NCBI RefSeq assembly: GCF_011369485.1
Contig: NZ_VXCA01000030.1
Location: forward strand, 62,001-126,000
Direction: 5' to 3'
From: Pseudomonas atagonensis
GTDB taxonomy: Bacteria; Pseudomonadota; Gammaproteobacteria; Pseudomonadales; Pseudomonadaceae
DNA length: 64,000 nt
The notes below the pieces were generated by a model. The model made no database searches, had not been told where the DNA came from, and saw nothing but the letters and a program-made list of their open reading frames with translations. The translations under genes and the position numbers were made by a program. Shown here in pieces: positions 18,585 through 27,510 of this stretch (the first letter of the stretch is position 1; every line of letters starts with the position of its first letter).

Positions 18585-20390
18585 TTAGTAGCCGAGTGCG
18601 AAGTCTTCTTCTTTCATGTCCATCAGGTTGTTGGCGCCCGACAGCATGGTGGCCACGTGAGTACGGGTACGTGGCAGGATGCGTTGGAAGTAGAAGCGCG
18701 CGGTTTGCAGCTTGGCGGTGTAGAACGCCGCGTCGCCGGTACCTTCTGCCAGCTTCTCGGCTGCCAGACGTGCCATGTCGGCCCAGAAGTAAGCCAGGCA
18801 GGCATAACCGGAGTACATCAGGTAGTCCACGGAGGCCGCGCCGACTTCTTCGCGATCTTTCATGGCAGCCATACCGACCTTCATGGTCAGCTCGCCCCAT
18901 TCCTTGTTGATTGCAGCCAGCGGAGCGACGAACTCTTTGACGGCTTCGTTGCCTTCGTTGTTCTGGCAGAACTTGTGGACGATCTTGGTGAAGCCTTTCA
19001 GTGCCTCGCCTTGAGTCATCAGCACTTTACGGCCCAGCAGGTCGAGCGCCTGGATACCGGTGGTGCCTTCGTACAGCATCGAGATGCGGCTGTCGCGGAC
19101 GTTCTGCTCCATGCCCCACTCGGCGATGAAACCGTGGCCGCCGTAGATCTGTACGCCGTGGTTGGCGGATTCGAAACCGACTTCGGTCATGAACGCTTTA
19201 GCGATCGGAGTCATGAAGGCCAGCAGTGCGTCGGCTTTCTTCTTCTCTTCTTCGTCCACGCCATATTTGACGATGTCGACCTGCTTGGCGGTGAAGTACA
19301 CCATCGCGCGGTTGCCTTCGGCGAATGCCTTCATGGTCAACAGCATGCGGCGTACGTCAGGGTGAACGATGATCGGGTCAGCAGCTTTGTCCGGCGCTTT
19401 CGGGCCAGTCAGGGAGCGCATTTGCAGACGATCGCGAGCGTATTTCAGGCCACCCTGGAAGCCGATTTCGGCGTGGGCCAGACCTTGCAGCGCGGTGCCC
19501 AGACGTGCGGTGTTCATAAAGGTGAACATGCAGTTCAGGCCTTTGTTCGCCGGGCCGATCAGGAATCCGGTCGCGCCGTCGAAGTTCATCACGCAAGTGG
19601 CATTGCCGTGGATGCCCATCTTGTGTTCCAGCGAACCGCAGCTCACGGCGTTGCGTGCGCCAACAGTACCGTCGGCATTCGGCATGAACTTCGGAACGAT
19701 GAACAGGGAAATGCCTTTGGTGCCAGCCGGTGCATCCGGCAGGCGAGCCAGTACGATGTGGACGATGTTGTCGGCCATGTCGTGTTCACCGGCCGAGATG
19801 AAGATCTTGGTGCCGGAAACCTTGTAGGAACCGTCGGCCTGAGGCTCGGCCTTGGTGCGCAGCATGCCCAGGTCGGTGCCGCAGTGCGGCTCGGTCAGGC
19901 ACATGGTGCCGGTCCATTCACCGGAGACCAGTTTGGTCAGATAGGCTTCTTGCTGCTCAGGGGTACCATGCTCGGAGATGGTGTTCATCGCGCCGTGCGA
20001 CAGCCCCGGGTACATGCCCCACGACCAGTTGGCTTCGCCGACCATTTCGCTGACGGCCAGACCCAGCGATTCAGGCAGACCCTGACCACCGTGCTTAACG
20101 TCATGGGCCAGGCTTGGCCAGCCGCCTTCGACGAATTGTTTGTAAGCCTCTTTGAAGCCCGTCGGGGTTTTCACGCCGGACTCGCTCCAGGTGCAACCTT
20201 CGAGGTCGCCCACGCGGTTCAGCGGTGCCAATACCTGCTCACAAAACTTGGCGCCTTCTTCGAGAATGGCGTCAACCATGTCCGGAGTCGCGTCTGCGCA
20301 AGCCGGAAGGCTCTGATAATGCGCTTCATAGCCGAGCAGCTCGTCACGAACGAAGCGAATATCACGCAAGGGGGCCTTGTAGTCAGGCAT
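18585..20390 (-). CDS. Acyl-CoA dehydrogenase, FadE-like (paralogue 3)
   Basis: The third paralogue, 601 residues, beginning [13 protein letters not shown]. It carries [53 protein letters not shown] and [16 protein letters not shown]. By synteny it matches PAO1 PA0506, for which a long-chain FadE role has been described. It is the only one of the three with a clear PsrA-like double operator upstream (20453-20479), so it is probably induced by long-chain fatty acids. It has its own terminator at 18531-18566. Confidence 0.92.
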   Translation of the reverse strand: MPDYKAPLRDIRFVRDELLGYEAHYQSLPACADATPDMVDAILEEGAKFCEQVLAPLNRVGDLEGCTWSESGVKTPTGFKEAYKQFVEGGWPSLAHDVKHGGQGLPESLGLAVSEMVGEANWSWGMYPGLSHGAMNTISEHGTPEQQEAYLTKLVSGEWTGTMCLTEPHCGTDLGMLRTKAEPQADGSYKVSGTKIFISAGEHDMADNIVHIVLARLPDAPAGTKGISLFIVPKFMPNADGTVGARNAVSCGSLEHKMGIHGNATCVMNFDGATGFLIGPANKGLNCMFTFMNTARLGTALQGLAHAEIGFQGGLKYARDRLQMRSLTGPKAPDKAADPIIVHPDVRRMLLTMKAFAEGNRAMVYFTAKQVDIVKYGVDEEEKKKADALLAFMTPIAKAFMTEVGFESANHGVQIYGGHGFIAEWGMEQNVRDSRISMLYEGTTGIQALDLLGRKVLMTQGEALKGFTKIVHKFCQNNEGNEAVKEFVAPLAAINKEWGELTMKVGMAAMKDREEVGAASVDYLMYSGYACLAYFWADMARLAAEKLAEGTGDAAFYTAKLQTARFYFQRILPRTRTHVATMLSGANNLMDMKEEDFALGY

Positions 20391-20452
20391 AGCGATAAAC
20401 CTCTGCTGATGTAACCGGGAATGAACGACCGTGTTGATTTGTTGTGACGGTC

Positions 20453-20479
20453 AAACAGTTGTTTGAAACATACGTTTAC
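20453..20479 (-). promoter_or_regulatory. Tandem PsrA-like operators upstream of acyl-CoA dehydrogenase paralogue 3
   Basis: CAAAC-AGTT-GTTTG fits the PsrA consensus (G/CAAAC-N2-4-GTTTG/C) perfectly. Sharing its last G, GAAAC-ATAC-GTTTA follows as a second site with one mismatch. The pair lies 63-89 bases upstream of the start codon. Confidence 0.6.
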
Positions 20480-20619
20480 GCCGAAATGTTGTCAAGCATC
20501 GATCTTTTGCCGTTCGTCTTCATGACTTTCAAATCCCGGGCACAACGCAACGCCGTGTGCTCAAAGTAGCCACAGACACTGAAAAAAGATTAGTTGAGGG
20601 AGAAGGACTTACAACGAAA

Positions 20620-20643
20620 AACGCCGCGACAAGGCGCGGCGTT
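20620..20643 (-). terminator. Terminator of the small flagellar-like protein gene
   Basis: A perfect 9-bp GC-rich stem (AACGCCGCG with CGCGGCGTT) with a T-run on the minus strand, 24 bases after the stop at 20667. Confidence 0.8.
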
Positions 20644-20666
20644 CTGAAGACTGTCAGCGAGAAAAT

Positions 20667-20963
20667 TCAGGCAAACGTATCGATGATCGTCCCGAGCATT
20701 TCATCGGATGCCTTGGCAACCTTGACGCCCAGTTCTGCCTGAATCTTGCCCTGAGACATCTCGACCATGTTACTTGCCAGATCCGATTGCTGCGCACGAT
20801 CAACACCACGCAGCCGATCGACCTGCGCCTGCGAAGACTGGCTGGTGACCGAACGTTCGATGGTGTTGCTGGCAATCTGGCTGGCAGCCTGATCGACACG
20901 GTTCTGGCCGCTCTGAATCGAGCTCAGACCCGCATAAAAAGCTGTGTTACCGGAGATTTCCAT
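20667..20963 (-). CDS. Small protein resembling fused ends of a flagellar rod/hook protein (98 aa)
   Basis: From ATG 20963 it is 98 residues. The N-terminal part, FYAGLSSIQSGQNRVDQAASQIASNTIE, has the spacing of the flagellar rod/hook N-terminal helix (…R…A.NIAN). The C-terminal part, MVEMSQGKIQAELGVKVAKA followed by SDEMLGTIIDTFA, resembles the FlgC/FlgG/FlgE C-terminal helix. The large middle domain of those proteins is missing. No flagellar genes are nearby. It lies between bioD and an acyl-CoA dehydrogenase and corresponds to PAO1 PA0505 by synteny. The function is unknown, and the resemblance is my own reading of the pattern. An upstream ATG (20975) is possible but less likely. Confidence 0.75.
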   Translation of the reverse strand: MEISGNTAFYAGLSSIQSGQNRVDQAASQIASNTIERSVTSQSSQAQVDRLRGVDRAQQSDLASNMVEMSQGKIQAELGVKVAKASDEMLGTIIDTFA

Positions 20964-21069
20964 AACGGTTCTCATCCCTGGGAAGGATCAATTGCCGCCA
21001 TTGAAGCAGAGGCGCCAGAAAAACACCCGTCAAAAACACTAATGGCACAGTGCCTGTTCATAGGCAAAA

Positions 21070-21750
21070 TCAGTCGAGCAAGTCCAGTTGCAGGTGTTCA
21101 GCCACCGCTTCTGCACTCAAGGCCTTGAGTTTGGGCACTCGCCCAAGGCACGGCGCCGGGATCCTTTCAGCCAGCGTTGCGAGGTTTTCTTCCAGTCGTG
21201 ACGTCTTCGGATCAATGATGTTCGCCACCCAGCCCGCGAGTTGCAGCCCGTCACGGGCAATCGCCTCGGCCGTGAGCAAGGCATGACTGATACAACCCAG
21301 GCGCACACCCACCACCAGAATCACCGGCAGCTTCAGCGCGATGGCCAGGTCCGACAAATTATCCTGATCCGCCAACGGCACCCGCCAGCCACCCGCGCCT
21401 TCGATCAGCGTGAAGTCGGCATTCATCGCCAGAATCTCGCGCATCGGTGCCAGCAACGATTGCACCGTCAGTGCCACCCCCGCCTCGCGCGCCGCCAGGT
21501 GCGGAGCAATCGCCGGCTCGAACGCCACCGGGTTGACCTGTTGATACGTCAGCGGCAATGAACACTCGGCCAACAGCGCCAACGCGTCAGAATTGCGCAA
21601 GCCTTTGGGCGTGACCTCACACCCGGAGGCGACCGGTTTGCCCGCCGCCGTGCTCAACCCCGCCGAGCGCGCCGCGTGCAGCAGCCCGGCGGCGACGGTG
21701 GTCTTGCCGACATCGGTGTCCGTTCCGGTGATGAAATACGCTGCGCTCAT
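21070..21750 (-). CDS. bioD: Dethiobiotin synthetase
   Basis: ATP-dependent ring closure of 7,8-diaminopelargonate with CO2 to dethiobiotin. It has 226 residues with the P-loop [10 protein letters not shown] at residues 9-18 and the family block [12 protein letters not shown]. The start overlaps the bioC stop by 4 bases. It is the last gene of the bioBFHCD run. Confidence 0.95.
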   Translation of the reverse strand: MSAAYFITGTDTDVGKTTVAAGLLHAARSAGLSTAAGKPVASGCEVTPKGLRNSDALALLAECSLPLTYQQVNPVAFEPAIAPHLAAREAGVALTVQSLLAPMREILAMNADFTLIEGAGGWRVPLADQDNLSDLAIALKLPVILVVGVRLGCISHALLTAEAIARDGLQLAGWVANIIDPKTSRLEENLATLAERIPAPCLGRVPKLKALSAEAVAEHLQLDLLD

Positions 21751-22559
21751 ACGGGTCTCTCCAACACGGCGTAGACCACCTGGTAAGTCGCCGGCAATCC
21801 CGACGCCTCACGGAACTGCTCGTATGCCTCGACCAAACCGAGAATCCGTGCCCGCCCGGTCAAACCACCCGGCCGTCCGGGATTGAGATTGTGCGCACCC
21901 AACGCTTTCAGTTCATGGGTCAGGCTGCGCACATCCGGATAGTGCAACACGTGCGGCTGCTGCTCCAGACTCACCGCGCGTAAGCCGCTGACCGCCGACA
22001 GTTGCTCGTAGCGGGCAAATTCGCGGAAGCGGTTGACGTGCACCAGGCCATCGACCTGACGCCAGCTGTCGCGCAACTCAGACAACGTCCCTGTACAAAG
22101 ACTAGCAAATGCAAAAATCCCCCCGGGTTTCAGCACCCGAAAGGCTTCGCGGAGTACCGCTTCGAAGTCCGCACACCACTGCACCGCCAGGCTGGAGAAG
22201 ATCAGATCGCAGGTTGAATCCTGCAACGGCAGGCGTTCCGCGTCACCCGCGATAAAGTGCTCGGCACCGCCCAACGGCCGGGCGTGATTGAGCATGCCTT
22301 CGGCGATGTCCAGCGCCAGCCCCTGCCCCTCTGCAAAACGTTCGCTTAATGCGCGGGTGAAATAACCGGTGCCGCAGCCCAGATCGAGCCAACGCTCAGG
22401 CACAAAATCCTTCGGCAGACGTTGCAGCAGTTGTGTACCGACATCGCGCTGCAACTCGGCGACGCTGTCGTAACTGGCTGCCGCTCGGGAAAAAGACGCC
22501 GCGACCTGTCGCTTGTCCGGCAAGCCGCCAGGCAGCGCAACTTGAGACAAATCAGTCAT
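21747..22559 (-). CDS. bioC: Malonyl-ACP O-methyltransferase BioC
   Basis: SAM-dependent methylation of malonyl-ACP so that it can prime pimelate synthesis. It has 270 residues from ATG 22559. SAM-binding motif I is [14 protein letters not shown], with the later [11 protein letters not shown] and RVLKPGG blocks typical of BioC. It overlaps bioH by 8 bases and bioD by 4. Confidence 0.94.
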   Translation of the reverse strand: MTDLSQVALPGGLPDKRQVAASFSRAAASYDSVAELQRDVGTQLLQRLPKDFVPERWLDLGCGTGYFTRALSERFAEGQGLALDIAEGMLNHARPLGGAEHFIAGDAERLPLQDSTCDLIFSSLAVQWCADFEAVLREAFRVLKPGGIFAFASLCTGTLSELRDSWRQVDGLVHVNRFREFARYEQLSAVSGLRAVSLEQQPHVLHYPDVRSLTHELKALGAHNLNPGRPGGLTGRARILGLVEAYEQFREASGLPATYQVVYAVLERPV

Positions 22560-23283
22560 CACCGCTCTCGTGTAAAAAAGCCTGGATCGCACCCGCCACT
22601 CCGTGCGGGTCCTCCAGCAGAAACGCATGGCTGGCCTGTTCGATCAGGCCAATTTCAATATCCGGCAACAGGGCAAACAACGCAGCCGCTACCTCGGCAG
22701 GCACCAGACCATCGAGGCCGGCAAACAGGTGAAACTGTGGGCCGCGAAACGCCTGCAATGCTTCGCGAGTGTCGAGTTGAGCGAGCAATTCCAGCCCCGC
22801 CATCAGCGCCGCCGCCGCGGTATTCGGCGCACCACCCAACATCAACCGCGACAAGCCGCGTGGGTCTTGCGCGCCTTGAGCACAAAGCAGCGAGAAGCGT
22901 TTGAGGGTTGTACGCGGATCGGCCTGGCAACCGGCGAGAAACGCATCGAACGTCTCACCCGCCATCGCACTCGGCCATTGCTCATGGGCAACGAAAGAAG
23001 GATTGCTCGCCAGCGTCAACAAACCGCAGCAACGTTCGCCACGGCGCGCCGCCAGCTCGGAGGCGAGCATGCCGCCGAGCGACCAGCCCCCGAGCCAGAC
23101 GTCTTGAGGAATGCGCTCATCGAGTTCGTCGAGCCAATCTTTTACGTCGCTGGATTCCAGCGCTGGCAACGGCTCGATATCGACCTTCAGGTGCTCGTCG
23201 AGCCCTTGCAACGCCGCCGCCAACGGTTCCATCGGCGAAACACCGAGGCCCCAGCCGGGCAGCAGGATCAGGCGGTTACGCAT
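22552..23283 (-). CDS. bioH: Pimeloyl-ACP methyl ester carboxylesterase BioH
   Basis: Alpha/beta-hydrolase that removes the methyl group from pimeloyl-ACP methyl ester. It has 243 residues from ATG 23283 ([12 protein letters not shown]). The nucleophile is in [10 protein letters not shown], with the late aspartate in FAGLDGLVP and the histidine in [10 protein letters not shown]. It overlaps bioF by 8 bases and bioC by 8, which indicates tight coupling. Confidence 0.93.
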   Translation of the reverse strand: MRNRLILLPGWGLGVSPMEPLAAALQGLDEHLKVDIEPLPALESSDVKDWLDELDERIPQDVWLGGWSLGGMLASELAARRGERCCGLLTLASNPSFVAHEQWPSAMAGETFDAFLAGCQADPRTTLKRFSLLCAQGAQDPRGLSRLMLGGAPNTAAAALMAGLELLAQLDTREALQAFRGPQFHLFAGLDGLVPAEVAAALFALLPDIEIGLIEQASHAFLLEDPHGVAGAIQAFLHESGDD

Positions 23284-24454
23284 GGTTTGGCTCCGGCGAC
23301 AGTCGGGCAAAGCAATCGGCCAGTCCCTCTAACAATAGCTGCACCTGCGCCTCACTGTGGGCGGCGGTCAGGGTCACGCGCAAGCGCGCACTGCCGGTCG
23401 GCACGGTGGGCGGACGAATCGCCGTGACCATCAGCCCGCGCTCTCGCAGCATCTGCGACAGACGTACAGCGCGACCGGCATCGCCAATCATGATCGGCTG
23501 GATCGGCGTGAAGCTGTCCATCAGCTCCAGACCGATCTGTTCGGCGCCGTGGCGGAACTGTCGGATCAGCGTCTGCAGATGCTCACGGCGCCAGTGTTCG
23601 CTGCGCAGCAGTTCCAGACTTTTCAATGTCGCGCAGGCCAGCGCCGGGGGCTGGCTGGTGGTGTAGATATACGGGCGAGCAAACTGAATAAGGCTTTCGA
23701 TCAGCTCCTCACTGCCGGCGACGAAAGCGCCTGCCGTGCCGAACGCCTTGCCAAGGGTGCCGACCAGCACCGGCACATCCTCCTGGCCCAAGCCGAAATG
23801 CTCGACAATCCCGCCGCCATTGGCGCCCAACGGTCCAAAGCCGTGCGCATCGTCGACCATCAGCCAGGCGCCTTTGGCCTTGGCTTCACGCGCCAGCGCC
23901 GGCAGATCGGCAAGGTCGCCGTCCATGCTGAACACGCCGTCGGTGACCACCAGCGTATTGCCGGTGGCTTTCTCCAGACGCTTGGCGAGGCTGTCGGCGT
24001 CGTTGTGCAGATAGCGATTGAATCGCGCGCCGGACAACAGGCCGGCATCCAGTAACGAGGCGTGATTGAGGCGGTCTTCCAGCACCGTATCGCCCTGCCC
24101 GACCAGCGCCGTCACGGCGCCGAGGTTGGCCATGTAACCCGTGGTGAACAGCAGCGCTCGCGGGCGCCCGGTGAGGTCGGCCAGCGCCTCTTCCAGAGCG
24201 TGATGCGGGCCGCTGTGACCGATCACCAAATGCGAGGCACCGCCACCGACGCCCCAGCGCTCGGCACCGGCGCGCCAGGCTTCGATCACTTGCGGGTGAT
24301 TGGCCAGGCCCAGGTAATCGTTGTTGCAAAACGCGAGCAAGGGCTGGCCGTCGATTACCACTTCGGGCCCTTGGGGGGATTCGAGCAGCGGTCGCTGGCG
24401 GTAGAGGTTTTCGGCACGACGGGCAGCAAGGCGTGCGGCGAGATCGAAAGACAT
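23276..24454 (-). CDS. bioF: 8-Amino-7-oxononanoate synthase
   Basis: PLP enzyme condensing pimeloyl-ACP with alanine. It has 392 residues from ATG 24454 ([13 protein letters not shown]). Recognisable are the cofactor region [26 protein letters not shown], and the Schiff-base lysine in [15 protein letters not shown] at about residue 237. It is separated from bioB by 146 bases containing a REPIN. The four following bio genes overlap. Confidence 0.95.
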   Translation of the reverse strand: MSFDLAARLAARRAENLYRQRPLLESPQGPEVVIDGQPLLAFCNNDYLGLANHPQVIEAWRAGAERWGVGGGASHLVIGHSGPHHALEEALADLTGRPRALLFTTGYMANLGAVTALVGQGDTVLEDRLNHASLLDAGLLSGARFNRYLHNDADSLAKRLEKATGNTLVVTDGVFSMDGDLADLPALAREAKAKGAWLMVDDAHGFGPLGANGGGIVEHFGLGQEDVPVLVGTLGKAFGTAGAFVAGSEELIESLIQFARPYIYTTSQPPALACATLKSLELLRSEHWRREHLQTLIRQFRHGAEQIGLELMDSFTPIQPIMIGDAGRAVRLSQMLRERGLMVTAIRPPTVPTGSARLRVTLTAAHSEAQVQLLLEGLADCFARLSPEPNHA

Positions 24455-24487
24455 GCAGGCCTCGACTTTCAAGTGACACAGATCTCC

Positions 24488-24577
24488 TGTAGGAGTGAGC
24501 CTGCTCGCGATGGCGGTGTATCAGTCGACATTATTGGTGAATGTCAGACCGCTATCGCGAGCAGGCTCACTCCTACA
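24488..24577. repeat. REPIN (paired REP, TGTAGGAGTGAGCCTGCTCGCGA type) between bioB and bioF
   Basis: Two inverted copies of the REP sequence flank a roughly 30-base spacer. They form a long hairpin inside the likely bio operon. Confidence 0.85.
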
Positions 24578-24600
24578 AGGTTTTGCATTTCAAGTGGTGG

Positions 24601-25656
24601 TCAGACCGCAGCGTTATAGAACTGCTCGCTGCTCTTCTGCTCCACCAGCGCTTGCTCGATCGCAGCCTGATGCACTTCATCGGCATGCTCTTCGCGAGCC
24701 TCCGGCTGAATGCCCAGACGCGCGAACAATTGCATATCCTTGTCGGCCTGCGGGTTGGCCGTGGTGAGCAATTTGTCGCCGTAGAAAATCGAGTTGGCAC
24801 CGGCAAAGAACGCCAAGGCCTGCATCTGCTCGTTCATCGCCTCGCGACCGGCGGACAAACGCACGTGGGATTGCGGCATGAGGATGCGCGCCACGGCGAG
24901 CATGCGGATGAAGTCGAACGGGTCGATGTCTTCGGCGTTTTCCAGCGGCGTGCCGGCGACTTTTACCAGCATGTTGATCGGCACCGACTCCGGGTGTTCC
25001 GGCAGGTTGGCCAGCTGGATCAGCAGGTTGGCGCGGTCGTCCAGCGATTCGCCCATGCCGAGAATGCCGCCGGAACAGATCTTCATCCCCGACTCACGCA
25101 CGTAAGCGAGCGTCTGCAGGCGCTCGCTGTAAGTGCGGGTGGTGATGATGCTGCCGTAGAACTCCGGCGAAGTGTCGAGGTTGTGGTTGTAGTAATCGAG
25201 GCCGGCCTTGGCCAGCGCTTCGGTCTGCTCCTGATCCAGACGACCGAGGGTCATGCAGGTTTCCAGGCCCATGGCTTTCACGCCTTCGACCATTTTCAAC
25301 ACGTACGGCATGTCTTTGGCCGACGGGTGTTTCCACGCCGCGCCCATGCAGAAACGGGTCGAACCGATGGCCTTGGCGCGGGCAGCCTCTTCGAGAACTT
25401 TCTGCACTTCCATCAGCTTTTCTTTTTCAAGGCCGGTGTTGTAGTGACCCGACTGCGGACAGTATTTGCAGTCCTCAGGGCAGGCACCGGTCTTGATCGA
25501 CAGCAGGGTCGAAACCTGCACGCGGTTAGCGTCGAAATGCGCGCGATGCACCGTTTGCGCCTGAAACAACAAGTCGTTGAATGGCTGCACGAAGAGTGCT
25601 TTGACTTCGGCCAGAGACCAGTCGTGACGCAGGGTGGCTGTGGTGCTCGCGCTCAT
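24601..25656 (-). CDS. bioB: Biotin synthase
   Basis: Radical SAM sulphur insertion that turns dethiobiotin into biotin. It has 351 residues. The SAM cluster is Cys59, Cys63 and Cys66 (CPEDCKYC). Conserved [17 protein letters not shown] and the auxiliary-cluster arginine region near [12 protein letters not shown] are present. It is the first gene of bioBFHCD. Its promoter and a BirA-like operator lie in the divergent gap and run into comF. Confidence 0.96.
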   Translation of the reverse strand: MSASTTATLRHDWSLAEVKALFVQPFNDLLFQAQTVHRAHFDANRVQVSTLLSIKTGACPEDCKYCPQSGHYNTGLEKEKLMEVQKVLEEAARAKAIGSTRFCMGAAWKHPSAKDMPYVLKMVEGVKAMGLETCMTLGRLDQEQTEALAKAGLDYYNHNLDTSPEFYGSIITTRTYSERLQTLAYVRESGMKICSGGILGMGESLDDRANLLIQLANLPEHPESVPINMLVKVAGTPLENAEDIDPFDFIRMLAVARILMPQSHVRLSAGREAMNEQMQALAFFAGANSIFYGDKLLTTANPQADKDMQLFARLGIQPEAREEHADEVHQAAIEQALVEQKSSEQFYNAAV

Positions 25657-25731
25657 GGGTATTTCCTTGGTTATGCTTGACTGGCGACTGGGGAAACCGA
25701 ATACCCACAGGCGCTACACGGATGTTCGGCA

Positions 25732-25759
25732 TATTTAAGGAAGAGTCATGCGCTGTCAA
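25732..25759 (-). promoter_or_regulatory. Predicted bioB promoter
   Basis: On the minus strand a consensus -35 TTGACA (25754-25759) is spaced 16 bases from -10 TAAATA (25732-25737). The start of transcription would fall near 25725, about 70 bases before the bioB ATG. Confidence 0.65.
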
Positions 25760-26482
25760 CCACGATACAAAGGCGAGGTTTACATCTGTTTAAAAAACGT
25801 ACACCACTGCTTGTTATGCGATGAACCCGCCGACGCGCAAACACCACTCTGCATGGCCTGCGAAACCGATCTGCCGTGGCTCGGCGAGCAATGTTTGACC
25901 TGCGCATTGCCAATGCCCGCTCCGGGTCTGACCTGTGGCGAGTGTCTGCTAGAGCCGCCGGCCTTCGAAACGGTCGCGGTGCCTTGGATGTATGGCTTCC
26001 CGGTGGACAGTCTGATTACGCGTTTTAAACACAATGCAAAATGGCCGTTTGGCCACCTGCTCGCCGACGTTCTCGGCCAATACCTGCATCATCGCTTCGA
26101 AGAAGACTTGCCGCGCCCGCAGGCATTGTTACCCGTACCGCTGGCGGGCAAACGCCTGCGTCAACGTGGCTTCAACCAAGCCGCAATGCTCGCGCGCTGG
26201 TTGAGTCAGCAACTGGATGTGCCGTGCGAAGAGAATGTCTTGCGCAGGGTTCAGGACACCAGTGCCCAGCAAGAGCTTGATGCCAAGGCGCGCAAACGCA
26301 ATCTGCGCAGTGCCTTTGCCCTTGAGCCTGAGGCTCAGGTACGCGGCCGGCATCTGGCACTGGTCGATGATGTGCTGACCACTGGCGCCACAGCACAAGC
26401 GCTCGCGCGATTGTTGATGGCTGCAGGCGCCGCGCGAGTCGACGTGTACTGCCTGGCCCGAACGCCGAAACCCGGAAGTTGA
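25748..26482 (+). CDS. ComF family phosphoribosyltransferase-like protein
   Basis: ComF-type protein of 244 residues, linked to DNA uptake or nucleotide metabolism in other bacteria. Two N-terminal zinc-type cysteine pairs are visible (CLLC, CMAC, CLTC, CGEC). The C-terminal phosphoribosyltransferase motif is LALVDDVLTTGATAQA. GGAAGAG is close before the ATG. It is divergent from bioB. Its first twelve codons also carry the bioB -35 and a BirA-like operator, so this stretch has two jobs. Confidence 0.9.
   Translation: MRCQPRYKGEVYICLKNVHHCLLCDEPADAQTPLCMACETDLPWLGEQCLTCALPMPAPGLTCGECLLEPPAFETVAVPWMYGFPVDSLITRFKHNAKWPFGHLLADVLGQYLHHRFEEDLPRPQALLPVPLAGKRLRQRGFNQAAMLARWLSQQLDVPCEENVLRRVQDTSAQQELDAKARKRNLRSAFALEPEAQVRGRHLALVDDVLTTGATAQALARLLMAAGAARVDVYCLARTPKPGS
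25753..25785. promoter_or_regulatory. Candidate BirA operator overlapping the bioB -35 box
   Basis: CTGTCAACC-N15-GGTTTACAT matches the BirA box TTGTAAACC-N14/16-GGTTTACAA at 7 of 9 and 8 of 9 positions. The left half contains the -35 TTGACA of the bioB promoter. The whole site lies in the first codons of the divergent comF. The 15-base spacer is one off the published spacings. Confidence 0.55.
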
Positions 26483-26499
26483 AGGCAACACCATGCCCC

Positions 26500-26590
26500 C
26501 TGTGGGAGCGGGCTTGCCCACGAAGAGGCCGTCAAACCCGGCCTCAATGCCGGCTGACACATCGCCTTCGCGAGCAAGCCCGCTCCCACG
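26500..26590. repeat. REPIN (TGTGGGAGCGGGCTTGC type) after comF
   Basis: Inverted REP copies, the left ending in a variant CCCACGAAG and the right in CGCGAGCAAGCCCGCTCCCA, with a roughly 35-base spacer between comF and the ModE-like gene. Confidence 0.8.
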
Positions 26591-26675
26591 CGGTTAATCA
26601 GTGTTGAACTTGACTCTCGCGTTGCAAGCGGCCAACTTCACGTCCCACCGCCTCAACAAAAAAAGCGCCCCATTC

Positions 26676-27440
26676 ATGTCCATGCCTTCCCTGTTGTCCC
26701 AGCACATCGTCCGCCGTCCGCAGCGAATTGCCCTGCTGCAACACATCGCCGAACAAGGCTCGATCACTCGCGCCGCGAAAAGCGCCGGCCTGAGTTACAA
26801 AGCCGCGTGGGATGCCATCGATGAGCTGAACAATCTGGCGCAGAAACCGCTGGTAGAACGCGCGGTCGGCGGCAAGGGCGGTGGCGGCGCGAAGCTGTCG
26901 GATGAAGGCGAGCGCGTGCTGCGCCTGTATCAAAAACTGCAGGCGTTGCAAGCACAGGTGCTGGAAGCGGCGGAAGATGCCAGCGATCTCGATTTGCTCG
27001 GGCGTTTGATGCTGCGCACCAGCGCGCGCAATCAATTGCACGGCAAAGTGGTCGCGATAGAGGCTCAGGGCCGCAATGACCTGATCCGTCTCGAACTGGC
27101 CGAAGGTCTGGGCATCGGCGCGCAGATCACCCACGACAGCACCGTGCATCTGGAGCTGCAACCGGGCACCGAGGTCGTGGCGCTGATCAAGGCAGGCTGG
27201 CTTGAACTGCTCGCACCCGGCCAACCTGTAACGTCTGGTCACAATATTCTAAACGGGACCATCGAGGCGATTCTCGATGCCGAGGACGGCCCCAGTGAAG
27301 TGCGCATCTCCCTGCCCAATGGCCATACCCTCTGCGCCCTGGCGGAACCGCTGGACCTGCGTACCCGCGGGCTGACCCTCGAACAACCGGTGCAAGTGCA
27401 GTTTTCCCCGTCTAACGTTTTGATCGGCACGCCGCTCTAG
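26676..27440 (+). CDS. ModE-like molybdate-responsive transcriptional regulator
   Basis: Winged-helix regulator with tandem molybdate-binding TOBE domains, 254 residues from ATG 26676. The N-terminal HTH is in GSITRAAKSAGLSYKAAWDAIDELN. Two TOBE-like repeats follow: ARNQLHGKVVAIEAQG and the region around ILNGTIEAILDAEDGPSEV. There is no modABC transporter beside it. No good ribosome site is visible, and starts at 26682 or a GTG at 26601 remain possible. phoX follows after 70 bases. Confidence 0.82.
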   Translation: MSMPSLLSQHIVRRPQRIALLQHIAEQGSITRAAKSAGLSYKAAWDAIDELNNLAQKPLVERAVGGKGGGGAKLSDEGERVLRLYQKLQALQAQVLEAAEDASDLDLLGRLMLRTSARNQLHGKVVAIEAQGRNDLIRLELAEGLGIGAQITHDSTVHLELQPGTEVVALIKAGWLELLAPGQPVTSGHNILNGTIEAILDAEDGPSEVRISLPNGHTLCALAEPLDLRTRGLTLEQPVQVQFSPSNVLIGTPL

Positions 27441-27510
27441 TCAGGCCCTGCAACAAAAACTTCATCGCCTCCCATTAAGGTTGCTGCCAAAACCAAGCAG
27501 GGAGCCTGAT

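Noticed and set aside
24488-24577. Long inverted repeats as tRNA, CRISPR or insertion-sequence ends
   Set aside because: They match Pseudomonas REP arms, occur as pairs at several junctions, and have no cloverleaf, spacer series or transposase.
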